Assembly (NCBI GenBank): GCA_046349255.1
Contig: JAXMCR010000003.1
Coordinates: 806,001 to 870,000, forward strand
Length of the DNA: 64,000 nt
Reading direction: 5' to 3'
Source: DAIODI01 sp046349255
Lineage (GTDB): Bacteria; Pseudomonadota; Alphaproteobacteria; Rhizobiales; Aestuariivirgaceae
Shown here: one piece after another, positions 37,850 through 46,784 of the stretch
Position numbering within the stretch: position 1 is the first letter of the stretch
How the letters are laid out: every line of letters starts with the position of its first letter
Made by a program: the position numbers and the translations under genes
Notes under the pieces: generated by a model
The model's input: only the letters and a program-made list of their open reading frames with translations
The model's database searches: none
Told to the model about the DNA's origin: nothing

Positions 37850-39742
37850 CTAATGACAGCAGTCATCCTTCGACGAGGCCCGCAGCGGCACGTCGATCGC
37901 CGGATTCTGGTCGAAGAAACCGACCGGCATCCAGTGGAAGTTGGCATACACCGTGGGCTGCACCGGCCAGTCCTCGGGCCTCGGCATGTGGTGGTAGTTG
38001 AGCGTGTACCACACCGTCAGCGGCTGGTTCTCGATCTCGCGGTTCTTGGCCGTGTAAAGCGGCAGGCCGTCGCCTCCCGGGTTCTGGTTCGGGTACCAGC
38101 CTGCGGCGTAGAGTTCGCGCGGAGCGTAGCGCGTCGCCCAGAAGTGCTTCGACATGAAGCCTGCGCGCTTCAGCACGGGCGCGGACGGATCGAGCAGCGT
38201 GAACGAATTCGCTCCCGGCACGAGCTTGTAGCCGACCGGCGCACCGACCGCGTTCTTCACCGACGGATTGATCACCTTCCAGTAGCGCGAGGCCACGGGA
38301 TCGATCACGCGCTGCGCGTCCTGTTCGCGCTTCAGCGCCGCCTCCTCGATGCGCATGGCGTTGCCGTGCGGGTTGTTTGGGCCCGGCGGCATCGCGGCGA
38401 AATTCACTTCGCGCACGGCGTTGTTCTCGCCGTCGACGCACATGTCGAAGCGGAACGAGAACACGTGCTGGTGCACGTGCGCGGCGATGCCCGGCGCGAC
38501 CATCGCGCCGTACTCGTTCGTAGGACCGGCCGCGCCGGTCGGCAGCGGCACGCCGGTCGCTTTCACTTCGACGCCGATGGTCCCGTCCTGGTAGAAGTAC
38601 CAGAACACGCCGTACACGTAGTTTCCGATCGTCGCGAACGAGGACACGACGAGGCGGCGCGACCGGGTCACGGCGACCTCGCCGGTGATCCAGTTCGTGT
38701 ACTTCCACAGGACGCCGAAATCCTCCTCGTGCATGCACACGGCGTTCTCGATGGTGCGGGTCTTGCCGGCCCAATCGTGCACGTCGAGATCGAAGTAGTG
38801 GATCACGCCGAGGCAGTCGCAGCCGAGCTTCAGCGAGTCGAGGTACTGGCCCATGCCGTACTCGCCAACGTCGAAGGCGTTGCGGCGATAGTGCCCGCCG
38901 AAGGGATCGCCGTAAGGCACCACCATCTCGGACAGGGAAGCGCGGTGCATGATCGGGCGCACGCGGCCCTTGTCCTCGTAACCGATCTCGTAAAGCACCG
39001 GCCCTTCGCGGAAATTGAAGCCGAGCCGGAACTGCCATTTCTGCCACTTCACGAGCTTGCCCTCGACGGTGAAGCTCACACCGTCAGGCTGCGTGATGGC
39101 GATCTCGCGCACGTCCGGCCGGAACCCGGTCTCGATGCGGATGGGGGCGGACGTTTCGGGCAGCGGCACGACGCCAAAGTCGTCGACGCGAATGACCTTT
39201 TCGCGGCGCAGGTCGAACACCGGATGGAGATTGGCGATCGGGATGCCGTACGGGTTGTCGCCCGAGGGGTTGGCGAGGAAGCAGTGGCCGTAGGCGATGC
39301 GCTCGCCCTTCTCCTGTTCGATGCCGAAGTTCCCGGCCGACCATGGCTCGACCGACACGCGCGCTAGATCGGTGATGCCGCGCTTCGCAAGCGCCGCGAC
39401 GAACCGCGGATCGGCCTTGGCGATGCCGTCGGCGCGGACGAACTCGTCGAGCACGATGCGCGCCTGCGCGCCCGGAACCGGGTCGAAGCGCACGATGCGC
39501 CGGGCGTCGAGGTCGACCACGCCATCGAGCGTGCGGCCACTCGACGGCTCGTAGCAGGCGACGAACGCGCGGCGTGCAACCGCCGTGCCTCGTGCGTAGG
39601 CGGAGAGTTCGTCCCGCGTCGGCTCCTCCAGCGTAACGGTCTCGAACCAGGCCGACGAATCGAGCCCTGCATCGGCGCGGACGATGGCGACGGTCGCTTC
39701 GATCTCGGCGGCCGACAGCGGGTCGAGGGGATGGGCGGTCAT
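37850..39742 (-). CDS. Primary-amine oxidase (copper/topaquinone)
   Basis: A 630-residue copper amine oxidase that converts primary amines to aldehydes, ammonia and H2O2. The topaquinone-forming Tyr is Y375 in GNYVYG; the usual motif is N-Y-D/E-Y, and here the third place is Val. The catalytic Asp is D291 in AFDVGEYG, the copper ligands H424 and H426 in HVHQHVFSF, and the third His is in the YHHMPRPEDWP region. LKLGCDCLGVIHY is also typical. No signal peptide was seen, so it may be cytosolic. AAGGAG precedes the ATG at 39742. The last residues are DDCCH. Confidence 0.93.
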   Translation of the reverse strand: MTAHPLDPLSAAEIEATVAIVRADAGLDSSAWFETVTLEEPTRDELSAYARGTAVARRAFVACYEPSSGRTLDGVVDLDARRIVRFDPVPGAQARIVLDEFVRADGIAKADPRFVAALAKRGITDLARVSVEPWSAGNFGIEQEKGERIAYGHCFLANPSGDNPYGIPIANLHPVFDLRREKVIRVDDFGVVPLPETSAPIRIETGFRPDVREIAITQPDGVSFTVEGKLVKWQKWQFRLGFNFREGPVLYEIGYEDKGRVRPIMHRASLSEMVVPYGDPFGGHYRRNAFDVGEYGMGQYLDSLKLGCDCLGVIHYFDLDVHDWAGKTRTIENAVCMHEEDFGVLWKYTNWITGEVAVTRSRRLVVSSFATIGNYVYGVFWYFYQDGTIGVEVKATGVPLPTGAAGPTNEYGAMVAPGIAAHVHQHVFSFRFDMCVDGENNAVREVNFAAMPPGPNNPHGNAMRIEEAALKREQDAQRVIDPVASRYWKVINPSVKNAVGAPVGYKLVPGANSFTLLDPSAPVLKRAGFMSKHFWATRYAPRELYAAGWYPNQNPGGDGLPLYTAKNREIENQPLTVWYTLNYHHMPRPEDWPVQPTVYANFHWMPVGFFDQNPAIDVPLRASSKDDCCH

Positions 39743-39804
39743 GGGAACTCCTTGCTGCGCGTTGCGTCCCCTGTTGCCATTTTCCGCAACCCGAACACAA
39801 GTGA

Positions 39805-39832
39805 TTGGCGATCGACGACAATCCGCTATATC
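39805..39832 (+). promoter_or_regulatory. Putative promoter of the small membrane protein gene
   Basis: TTGGCG (39805-39810) and TATATC (39827-39832) are 16 bases apart, 37 bases before the TTG start at 39869, in the divergent gap with the amine oxidase gene. Confidence 0.4.
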
Positions 39833-39868
39833 ATTGCCGCGAAGTCCGGGGGCAGAAGGGACTTCGGT

Positions 39869-40204
39869 TTGCAGTTTGCAGAGACGGTATGGCCGGCAGT
39901 GGCGTTCCTGCCGGTCTTCGCATTCGTGACGGGAATGGCGATCGCGGCGCTCGTGGCCTCCTTGGGGCACGGTGTCCTGTCCGGCATCTCAGGCTTCCTC
40001 GCCGGAGCGGCCTGTTCGGTGGGTGCGCTCGCGCTCCTTTGCACGGCCCTCCACATGATCGAGCCGAACCTGTTCGAACGGCAGTTCATCGCCAACCGCG
40101 CCACGGCGACGGCGGCGTTCTCCGCCATCGGCGCGCTTGCCGGCGTTCTCTACGTCAGGGGATTCCGGTTCACGGAACTGTGGCGCCGGCGGTCGATCGA
40201 CTGA
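39869..40204 (+). CDS. Hypothetical small membrane protein
   Basis: About 111 residues from a TTG at 39869, which follows AGAAGGGA at good spacing. Three hydrophobic helices are predicted: AFLPVFAFVTGMAIAALVAS, GFLAGAACSVGALALLCTAL and ATAAFSAIGALAGVLYV, with a basic C-terminus (WRRRS). I do not recognise the family. An ATG further up in the same frame (39731) would overlap the amine oxidase start region and has no RBS. Divergent from the oxidase gene. Confidence 0.5.
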   Translation: MQFAETVWPAVAFLPVFAFVTGMAIAALVASLGHGVLSGISGFLAGAACSVGALALLCTALHMIEPNLFERQFIANRATATAAFSAIGALAGVLYVRGFRFTELWRRRSID

Positions 40205-40213
40205 GCTTTATCG

Positions 40214-41068
40214 TCAGTGTGCGAACAGCACCGGCACGTCGGCGGACGTGAGGATGAGATCCGTCGCGCCGCCGAAGATGAGCTGGCGCAGGCGGCTGTG
40301 CGTGTACGCGCCCTTCACCAGGAGATCGCAGCCGATGCTCGCCGCATAATCGGTGATCATCGCGCCGGGCGGCTTGCTCGTGCCCTCGATGTGCACCGGT
40401 TCGGCCTGGATGCCGTTGAGTCGTAGCGCGCGACACAGCTCGTTCGCGCCGGGCCCTTCGACCATGCCGCCCTCGACGGTCAGTACCACGACGCGCTGGG
40501 CGCGCGCGAGCAGCGGCATCGCAAAGCTCACGGAGCGGGCGCTTTCCGTCGAGCCGTTCCACGCGACGACGATCGTGTCGCCGAGCGTCGAGACGGCGCG
40601 GGGCGGCACCATCAGGAGGGGGCGGCCGGAATCGAACAGCACCGCTTCGAGGAGTTCGCGCCGCGGAACCTGTTGGCCGGCTTCCGGGCGCGGCAGAACG
40701 GAGATGTCGTAGGCGCGCGCGAGGCGGCCGACGGCGGAATCACCCGGTTCGGCAAGCGACACCCAGCTGCCCGTCGGCTCGGTCTGCATCGAGGATCCCT
40801 CGCGCAAGGGAAGACCTGCGTCGCGCATGGCCGCTTCGGACGCCGCCTTGATCTCGTCGAGGCGGCTTTCCTCGCTGCCCTCGAAATCCTCATACGGGAT
40901 CGGCGCCACCGCGCCGATGCCGCCCGCACCCACCAGCACCGAGCGGAAATCAGCACGCGGCGCGACCACGCTGACGTGGCCGCCGAACAGACGCGCGAAC
41001 GCGGCGGCCGCCTTGATCTGCGTCGGGAGAGAAGGGCTCAGTTCGGCAACGGCGAGGATCGAACGCAT
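40214..41068 (-). CDS. Universal stress protein
   Basis: A 284-residue tandem universal stress protein. The first half begins MRSILAVAEL; the second, better conserved half begins DTIVVAWNGSTESARSV, with the nucleotide-binding-type ending LVKGAYTHSRLRQLIFGGAT (G-x2-G-x9-G region modified to GAYTHSRLRQLIFGGAT, in which a His-Ser pair replaces the GS). Cytosolic; function unknown, often in redox or energy stress. ATG at 41068, with AGGAG upstream. Confidence 0.88.
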   Translation of the reverse strand: MRSILAVAELSPSLPTQIKAAAAFARLFGGHVSVVAPRADFRSVLVGAGGIGAVAPIPYEDFEGSEESRLDEIKAASEAAMRDAGLPLREGSSMQTEPTGSWVSLAEPGDSAVGRLARAYDISVLPRPEAGQQVPRRELLEAVLFDSGRPLLMVPPRAVSTLGDTIVVAWNGSTESARSVSFAMPLLARAQRVVVLTVEGGMVEGPGANELCRALRLNGIQAEPVHIEGTSKPPGAMITDYAASIGCDLLVKGAYTHSRLRQLIFGGATDLILTSADVPVLFAH

Positions 41069-41153
41069 CTGACGGAGGCTCCTGTCGCGAGGGCGCACTG
41101 GCGTCGATGATTGACCACATCCATGGTGGCCGCAACGGAAGTTTCAGCGCAGG

Positions 41154-42695
41154 CTAGAACGACCCGCCTGTCCGAAAATCGCCACCACCGAAATCGCCGC
41201 CGCCGCCACCCGAGCCGCCGCCGCCGAAGCCGCCACCACCGCCGCCACCGAAGCCGCCGCCCCAGCCCCCGCCTCCGCCGCCCCAGCCGCCGCCTCCGCC
41301 GCCGAAGCCGCCGCCGTCGAGGATGATCACGCCGCCCGGAAACCGCGGCCAACCACGCGACCCGCGCCGGCTCAGGACGTCATCGCCGTAGCGGGGGAAA
41401 CGGTCGGAGGCGCGTTGCTGCCAGCGCTGCGTGCGCTTCACCTCGGACCAGTAGTCTCCGGCCGAAAGCGTTCCGGTCGCCAGTTGCGCCAAAAGGTCGG
41501 TGAACACGTCATCCTTGGTGAACACCGACGATCGGTCGTCGAAGCGCTGGCGACGAAACTCCGCGGCGATGCGCAGGAGATCGGAGCGGCGCGCGGCGAA
41601 CTGCTCGAGCTTGTCGCGCACCGAGTCCATGCGCGCTTCGCTGCGCTCGGTCTTCTGGCCGAGGCCAGCAAGCTGGCGCACCAGTGCATCGTCCTTCGGC
41701 GTGGCGGAGGCCTGCGCTTCGCGCGCGAGATCGGAGAGCGGCGTCGAAGAAAGCATCCGCGCCAATTCATCGATCGCGATCTGGAAATTCTCGTCCTCGC
41801 CGGCAGCGAGCTTCGTCATCTCGTCCGAGAGCCGGTCGAACTCGGCCTCACGGTCGATCACGTTCTTCTCGGCGTCGGCGAGCTTCGCCTCGAGCGCCGC
41901 GATCTCGGCGGCGATGTCGCGGCCGGCGGCCTCGGTGATCCGCGCGTGGATGTCTGCGTCGATCGCCTCCCGCGCCTGCACCGACGTCACCTTCAGGCGC
42001 TCCACGTACTGGCGCAGCCGTACCGGAATCTCGTTCAGCGCCGCGTAGTTGGCGCGCGCCGTGCGGTAGTCGACGATCCGCGCCACCCAGCCGTCGAGGA
42101 GCTTCGTCAGCCCGAAGTGCCGGTACTCGGGGGTGCCGTAGCCGCGGTCCCAGAGGTACATGAAGAGCTTGTCGGCGCGGTAAGGCTCGCCCTTCTGCGC
42201 AAGCTCGGCTTCGGATGTCGCCGCCTTCTTCGTCGCGTTGTCGATGTGAGCGATCGACTCCTCGTAGACCTTGATCAGCCGCTGGTGCTTTTCGTCCACC
42301 TTGAGCTTTTCGGCAGCGCGTGCGTGCGCCCGGTCGTACTCGCCGCGCGCCGCCTCGACCGCGTCGTGCGCCTCATGGCGGCGCTTGCGCCATGTCTCCA
42401 TCTCGGCCTTGAGCTTCGTCCACTGCTGCTTCAGCGCGGCCTGCGCCTCGAGCCATCGTTCGAGACCCCGCATGACGGAGGCCGAGAGCCCGTCCGCCCG
42501 GTCGATCACGCCGTCCTCGAGCGCGGTATCGACACGCACGCGGGCGAGCTCCTTGTAGGTCTTCAGCACATCGCCCTCGAGGGCTGCGTGCTGTTCGGCT
42601 TCGCGCTGGGCTTCAGCCCGTGTCGCCTGCTCGTCGCGCTCGATCTCGGAGAGCGCGCCTTCGATCGCCTTGAGCGCCTGCTGGCCGGTAATCAT
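41154..42695 (-). CDS. Coiled-coil protein with glycine-rich C-terminal tail
   Basis: A 513-residue protein that I do not recognise. Residues 1-430 are charged, helical and rich in Glu, Arg and Ala heptads (several coiled coils). The last 60 residues are a Gly-Trp-Phe tail, built of GGGGGW and GGGF repeats, ending DFRTGGSF. Similar glycine-rich ends occur in TPM/YgcG-type membrane proteins. No signal peptide. It begins two bases after the stop of the upstream membrane protein gene and is the third gene of a conserved-looking operon. Confidence 0.72.
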   Translation of the reverse strand: MITGQQALKAIEGALSEIERDEQATRAEAQREAEQHAALEGDVLKTYKELARVRVDTALEDGVIDRADGLSASVMRGLERWLEAQAALKQQWTKLKAEMETWRKRRHEAHDAVEAARGEYDRAHARAAEKLKVDEKHQRLIKVYEESIAHIDNATKKAATSEAELAQKGEPYRADKLFMYLWDRGYGTPEYRHFGLTKLLDGWVARIVDYRTARANYAALNEIPVRLRQYVERLKVTSVQAREAIDADIHARITEAAGRDIAAEIAALEAKLADAEKNVIDREAEFDRLSDEMTKLAAGEDENFQIAIDELARMLSSTPLSDLAREAQASATPKDDALVRQLAGLGQKTERSEARMDSVRDKLEQFAARRSDLLRIAAEFRRQRFDDRSSVFTKDDVFTDLLAQLATGTLSAGDYWSEVKRTQRWQQRASDRFPRYGDDVLSRRGSRGWPRFPGGVIILDGGGFGGGGGGWGGGGGGWGGGFGGGGGGGFGGGGSGGGGGDFGGGDFRTGGSF

Positions 42696-42697
42696 CG

Positions 42698-43852
42698 CTA
42701 CCACTCCGTGATCGCGCCGCCGGCGACGGGCACGCGCCACTGCGGCTGCGTCTCGCCGCGCTTCTTCTCGCCGACCACGTCGTTGTCGACGATCCCGTTG
42801 TCGGACTTGTCGGCCGCGACCGCATTGTAGACCTGCTGGGGCACGCGCACGCCCCACGTGCTGGTGACCTTGGTCTGCTTGGTCTCCTCGCTGGTGATCG
42901 GCAGGCTCACCGGCTTGCCGTCCGGGCCGATCGCCTCGACGATCAGGTAGTAGTTGCGCGCCGCCTCGTTCACCTTGGGGATACGGAACACACCGCTCTT
43001 CTTGCCCTGCCCTTGGGCGATGCGGATGACGTACGTCTGGCGCAGGCCTGCCAGCAGCCGCTCGAGCTTGTCGGCCGTATCGCGCGCCGTCGCGGCATCG
43101 CCCTTCGCGAGGGCCGCCTGCGCGATCGCCACCAGCTTGTCGACTTCGCCCGTGACCGCGGGATCCTTGGTCTCGCCGGCAATCCCGGCCTTCACGCGAT
43201 CGAGCCTGGCGGGCAGCACCGTGTCGATCTCGGCGATCGCATCGAGCACGCCCTGCAGCCTATCGGCGGCGGCCGTCGCGGCCGCCACGTCGCCGGCCTT
43301 CATCGCCGCCCGGCCCTGGTCGACGGCGCGATCCGCCTCGGTGAGGAGCGCCGGATCCTGCGTCGCGGCGCCGATCTTTGCGCGCAACGTATCGATGCGG
43401 GTCTGGGTGTCGGCCAGGGCGGAGGTCTGGGCCTCGATGGCAGCCACGCGCGGCCGCTCGATGCCGACGTACCACGCGCCGAAGGCCGCCGCGGCGACCG
43501 CGGCGAGGATCAACAGCCGCTTCGCCCAGAGCCCGCGGTCAACGTATGCCTGCGCCAGGGAGGCGCCAAAACCCTTGCGGTGACCCTTGTAGACGAAGCG
43601 GTCTTCTTCCAGCGCCTTCACGCCGTCCTCGAGGATCGAGTCCGGCACGTCGATGCCTTGCGCGGAGTAGATTTCCTTCAGCCGCTTCTTGAGCGTCGCA
43701 CGGCGTTCGTCGTCGCCGAGTTCGCGCTCGGCGATGCGCATGTCGTGGCGAAGCGTGTCAACGACGTCCATCGCCAGCATGAGATCGTCGAGCGGCGCCT
43801 CCGCCGTCGCCGGTTGCGCCGGTTGGCTTGCGGTCGCGGACCCGTTCGCCAC
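42698..43852 (-). CDS. Single-pass membrane protein (DUF6384-like)
   Basis: A 384-residue protein with one membrane helix at about residues 112-130. The N-terminal cytoplasmic part DDLMLAMDVVDTLRHDM...YSAQGIDVP matches what I remember of DUF6384; this name is unverified. After the helix come a helical repeat region (131-290, Ala-rich) and a folded C-terminal beta domain (about 290-384; ARNYYLIVEAIGPDGKPV). Function unknown. Middle gene of the operon, two bases before the glycine-rich gene. Confidence 0.7.
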   Translation of the reverse strand: MANGSATASQPAQPATAEAPLDDLMLAMDVVDTLRHDMRIAERELGDDERRATLKKRLKEIYSAQGIDVPDSILEDGVKALEEDRFVYKGHRKGFGASLAQAYVDRGLWAKRLLILAAVAAAAFGAWYVGIERPRVAAIEAQTSALADTQTRIDTLRAKIGAATQDPALLTEADRAVDQGRAAMKAGDVAAATAAADRLQGVLDAIAEIDTVLPARLDRVKAGIAGETKDPAVTGEVDKLVAIAQAALAKGDAATARDTADKLERLLAGLRQTYVIRIAQGQGKKSGVFRIPKVNEAARNYYLIVEAIGPDGKPVSLPITSEETKQTKVTSTWGVRVPQQVYNAVAADKSDNGIVDNDVVGEKKRGETQPQWRVPVAGGAITEW

Positions 43853-43887
43853 GCCCCTGCTCCTCTAACGCTGTCGAACGCGCCGCG

Positions 43888-45114
43888 TCAGCCGGCGGCC
43901 ATCAGGGCGTTGCCTTCGGCGGCAAGCCGCGCAAGGCGACGCTTGCCGTCCTCGACGGCCGCCTCGATCTCGCGCGAATTCCGGGTGGAGAGATCACGCA
44001 TCTCCTCGATGATCTCGCGCGAGCGGATCTGGAAGTTGGTGACGCTGTCGACCAGCTTCTTCACCGACTCGGCCTGGACGGTCGGACCGTAGCCAGCCTT
44101 CAGCGCCTCCTCCTGGATCTTGTCGCCCATCTCCGAGATCGTCTCGAGGCTCTTGTCGATGCCCTTCTTCATCTCGTTCAGCGTGCGGGTCGACTCGTGC
44201 AGTCCCGCAAGGCCGGTGAACGAGGCCTTGAGCGCCGTGAGGACCGACTCGTTGGTCGAGAAGAACGTGATCGACTGGGCGTAGACGCGCTCCTTCGTGC
44301 TCGTGGTCTGCAACAGGCGCGCCATCACGACCTCGGAGGTGTTGTAGCCGATGGTCAGGTTGTCGGCGAGGTCCTTGGCGATCTGGTAGCGCTTCTCCTC
44401 GTTCTGGAGGTCGCGCACGCGCTCGTCGCGGGCGAGCTCGAGCTTCGCGCGCTCGGATGCGACGTCACCCTTGTAGGCCTCGACCGTCTTGTTTGCGTCG
44501 GCCAGCGCCTGCTTCGCCGCCTCGAGCTTCCTGGTCGCCGTCTCCAGCACTTCCAGCGCGGAGACCTGCGCTTGCTTCAGCGCCCCGCGAAAATCCGCAT
44601 ACGCGTTGAAGATGCGGTGCTCGCGCTCGATCTGGTCCTTCGTATCGCGGGCGACGTCGAGGTAGGTCGTGCGGATCTTCTCGAACCGGTCGGCGATATC
44701 GCCGCGGCTCACCTTCATCCAGATGTTGGAAATGCGTTCACCGGTCGACAGCCGGCCGTCTTCCATCTGGTCGACCATCATCTTGGCGTCGTCGCGGATC
44801 GAGTTGAACGCGTTGGTGATCGTCTCGTAGCGCTCGCCGATCGACATCGCGGCGACCTCCGCGCGCACCACGTCGTTGAACAGCGACGCCTGGTTCAACG
44901 TCCGCGAGATCACCGCGATGCGGTCGGGGTCGAGGTCGGAGATCTGCTGGAGCAGCGCGGTGATCGGCGCCTCCTCGGTGCGGGAGGGAACGAGTCCCAT
45001 GTCGCGCAGCGTTCCCATGGCCCGGTCGAGGTATTGCAGCGCCGATTTGGGCGATGTCGCGACCGCCGTGACGGTGATCGGCGGGGAGAGTTCGGTGGTG
45101 GCGGGCGTGGTCAT
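43888..45114 (-). CDS. Coiled-coil protein, distantly TelA-like
   Basis: A 408-residue, highly charged and almost all-helical soluble protein. A conserved-looking core reads RAEVAAMSIGERYETITNAFNSIRDDAKMM, followed by long coiled coils (200-300) and a C-terminal NSREIEAAVEDGKRRLARLA. The pattern recalls the TelA/KlaA toxic-anion-resistance family, but the match is by eye. First gene of the three-gene operon, with a candidate promoter upstream. Confidence 0.65.
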   Translation of the reverse strand: MTTPATTELSPPITVTAVATSPKSALQYLDRAMGTLRDMGLVPSRTEEAPITALLQQISDLDPDRIAVISRTLNQASLFNDVVRAEVAAMSIGERYETITNAFNSIRDDAKMMVDQMEDGRLSTGERISNIWMKVSRGDIADRFEKIRTTYLDVARDTKDQIEREHRIFNAYADFRGALKQAQVSALEVLETATRKLEAAKQALADANKTVEAYKGDVASERAKLELARDERVRDLQNEEKRYQIAKDLADNLTIGYNTSEVVMARLLQTTSTKERVYAQSITFFSTNESVLTALKASFTGLAGLHESTRTLNEMKKGIDKSLETISEMGDKIQEEALKAGYGPTVQAESVKKLVDSVTNFQIRSREIIEEMRDLSTRNSREIEAAVEDGKRRLARLAAEGNALMAAG

Positions 45115-45164
45115 GGCGCGAACCTCGGGCTGGAGACGGATGGGCGGAAACGCGAAGCCGGGTG

Positions 45165-45193
45165 GTTAAAGCAATTTTGTTCTGCACGCACAA
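45165..45193 (-). promoter_or_regulatory. Putative promoter of the three-gene coiled-coil operon
   Basis: On the minus strand TTGTGC (45188-45193) and TTTAAC (45165-45170) are 17 bases apart, 50 bases upstream of the first start codon. Confidence 0.4.
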
Positions 45194-45297
45194 GCGGGTG
45201 ATACCGCCGGGTTGCGACAATTCGATTGAATTTCGAAGCGAAATCTCCCCGTCATCTAAACAAAACTTTGCCGGGGCAGCGCTATCGTCGGTCCGCC

Positions 45298-45462
45298 ATG
45301 AAGATGTCCCACCAGTTCGTCCTCTTCGCCGCCCTCACCGTCGCCCTCGATTTCATGCTGTTCGACGGCGCAAATGTGTCGATCCTGTCGCGCTATGGGC
45401 AGACGGGAATTGACCGCGTGCTGAACGAAATCGACGGCCAGGTCCTCGGCCTGCTTGGCTAA
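45298..45462 (+). CDS. Hypothetical small membrane protein (54 residues)
   Basis: A 54-residue frame with one short hydrophobic segment (QFVLFAALTVALDFMLFDG) and a polar C-terminal half. A second ATG two codons later is a possible start. The ribosome-binding site is weak. It lies between the coiled-coil operon and the type I secretion adaptor gene, on the opposite strand. I do not recognise it. Confidence 0.45.
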   Translation: MKMSHQFVLFAALTVALDFMLFDGANVSILSRYGQTGIDRVLNEIDGQVLGLLG

Positions 45463-45479
45463 GCGACCGTCTACTTCCC

Positions 45480-46784
45480 TCAACGTTCCCTGAACGTGCG
45501 TGCGATCTGGTCGGTCAGCGGCTGGAGCAGATAATCGATCGGGTTCCGCTCGCGCGTCTGGATCATTGCCTCGGCGGGCATCCCCGGCACCAGCTTGTCG
45601 ACCTCGAGCTTCTTGAAGTCGTCCTTGTCGAGCTTCACCCGCACCGCGAAATAGGGATGCGCCCCCTGCACTTCCGGCTTCGTGAGATCGGCTGACACAT
45701 TGGTGACCTCGCCGTAAATCCGCGGCGTCGTACGCTTCTCGACACCGGGAAAGTGCAGGACCGCGCGTTGGCCGACATAGACCTGCTCGATGTCCTGCGG
45801 GCGCACTTCCGCCTCGACGAGGATCTCGTCGCTCTTCGGCACGATCTGCATGATCACTTCACCCGGCGTGATGACGCCGCCGATGGTGTGCGCCGAGAGT
45901 TGGTGCACGTAGCCCGAGATCGGCGCCTTGATCGTGGTCCGTTCGAGCTTCGAGAGAATGGCGACGCGCTTCTCCTCGTTCTCGGCGATCTGCGTCTCGG
46001 TATCGCGCAGGTCGGCGAGAGAACGGGTGCGGTAATCGTCGTCGAGCTGGATGATCTGAAGCTTCGCCTCGGCGATCTGCCCGCGGGTGCTCGCGATCTG
46101 GGCGATGAGCTGGCCACGCTCGCCTTCCAGACGCGCTGCCTCGCGCTCGAGAGCCAGCACCTTTCCGGTCTGCACGAGGCCTTGCGTCTGCAGCTGTTTC
46201 AGGCCGTCGAGTTCGTCCTGGAGCAGCTTGATCTGGTCGGCCTTCGATTTCACCTGCGCATCGAGCCCGGTGATCTCCTCGTTGAACTGGCCGATCCGTT
46301 CGGTGAGCTGATCCTTGCGTCCCGTGATGCCCGAGCGCTGCGTCTCGAACAGCTTCTTCTGGCCGGTGAGGATGCGGGCGACGTCGGTATCGTCCTTGCG
46401 CGCCATCAGGTCGACGGGGAACTCGATGTCCGGGCTGCCGTCGCGTTCGGCCAGCAGGCGCGCGCGCTTCGCGTAGAGTTCGGTCAGGCCCGACTCGATG
46501 ATGCCCAGCGAGGCGCGGTCTTCGGTGTCGTCGAGCACGATCAGCGTGTCGCCGGCCTTGACGAGGCTCCCCTCGGTAACCGACAGCGACTTCACGATCC
46601 CGCCTTCGCGGTGCTGCACCTTCTTCGTATAGGACTCGACGACGGTGCGCCCGGGCGCGATCACCGCACTCTGGATTTTCGCGTAGACCGCCCAGGCCGT
46701 GCCGCTGCCGAGCACCAGCAGGATGCTCGCAAACCCGAGCCGCACGTAGCGCTTGAGCGAACGCTTGGTGTCCTGCGGAGTCAT
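45480..46784 (-). CDS. HlyD family type I secretion periplasmic adaptor
   Basis: A 434-residue membrane fusion protein. One N-terminal helix (about 15-35) anchors it in the inner membrane; then a lipoyl half (HREGGIVKSLSVTEGSLVKAGD), a long coiled-coil hairpin (about 130-270), the second lipoyl half and a beta-barrel domain with the conserved RPQDIEQVYVGQRAVLHFPG and PGMPAEAMI. It links the ABC exporter to an outer-membrane TolC protein that is not in the window. ATGA overlap with the ABC gene shows coupling. Confidence 0.92.
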   Translation of the reverse strand: MTPQDTKRSLKRYVRLGFASILLVLGSGTAWAVYAKIQSAVIAPGRTVVESYTKKVQHREGGIVKSLSVTEGSLVKAGDTLIVLDDTEDRASLGIIESGLTELYAKRARLLAERDGSPDIEFPVDLMARKDDTDVARILTGQKKLFETQRSGITGRKDQLTERIGQFNEEITGLDAQVKSKADQIKLLQDELDGLKQLQTQGLVQTGKVLALEREAARLEGERGQLIAQIASTRGQIAEAKLQIIQLDDDYRTRSLADLRDTETQIAENEEKRVAILSKLERTTIKAPISGYVHQLSAHTIGGVITPGEVIMQIVPKSDEILVEAEVRPQDIEQVYVGQRAVLHFPGVEKRTTPRIYGEVTNVSADLTKPEVQGAHPYFAVRVKLDKDDFKKLEVDKLVPGMPAEAMIQTRERNPIDYLLQPLTDQIARTFRER

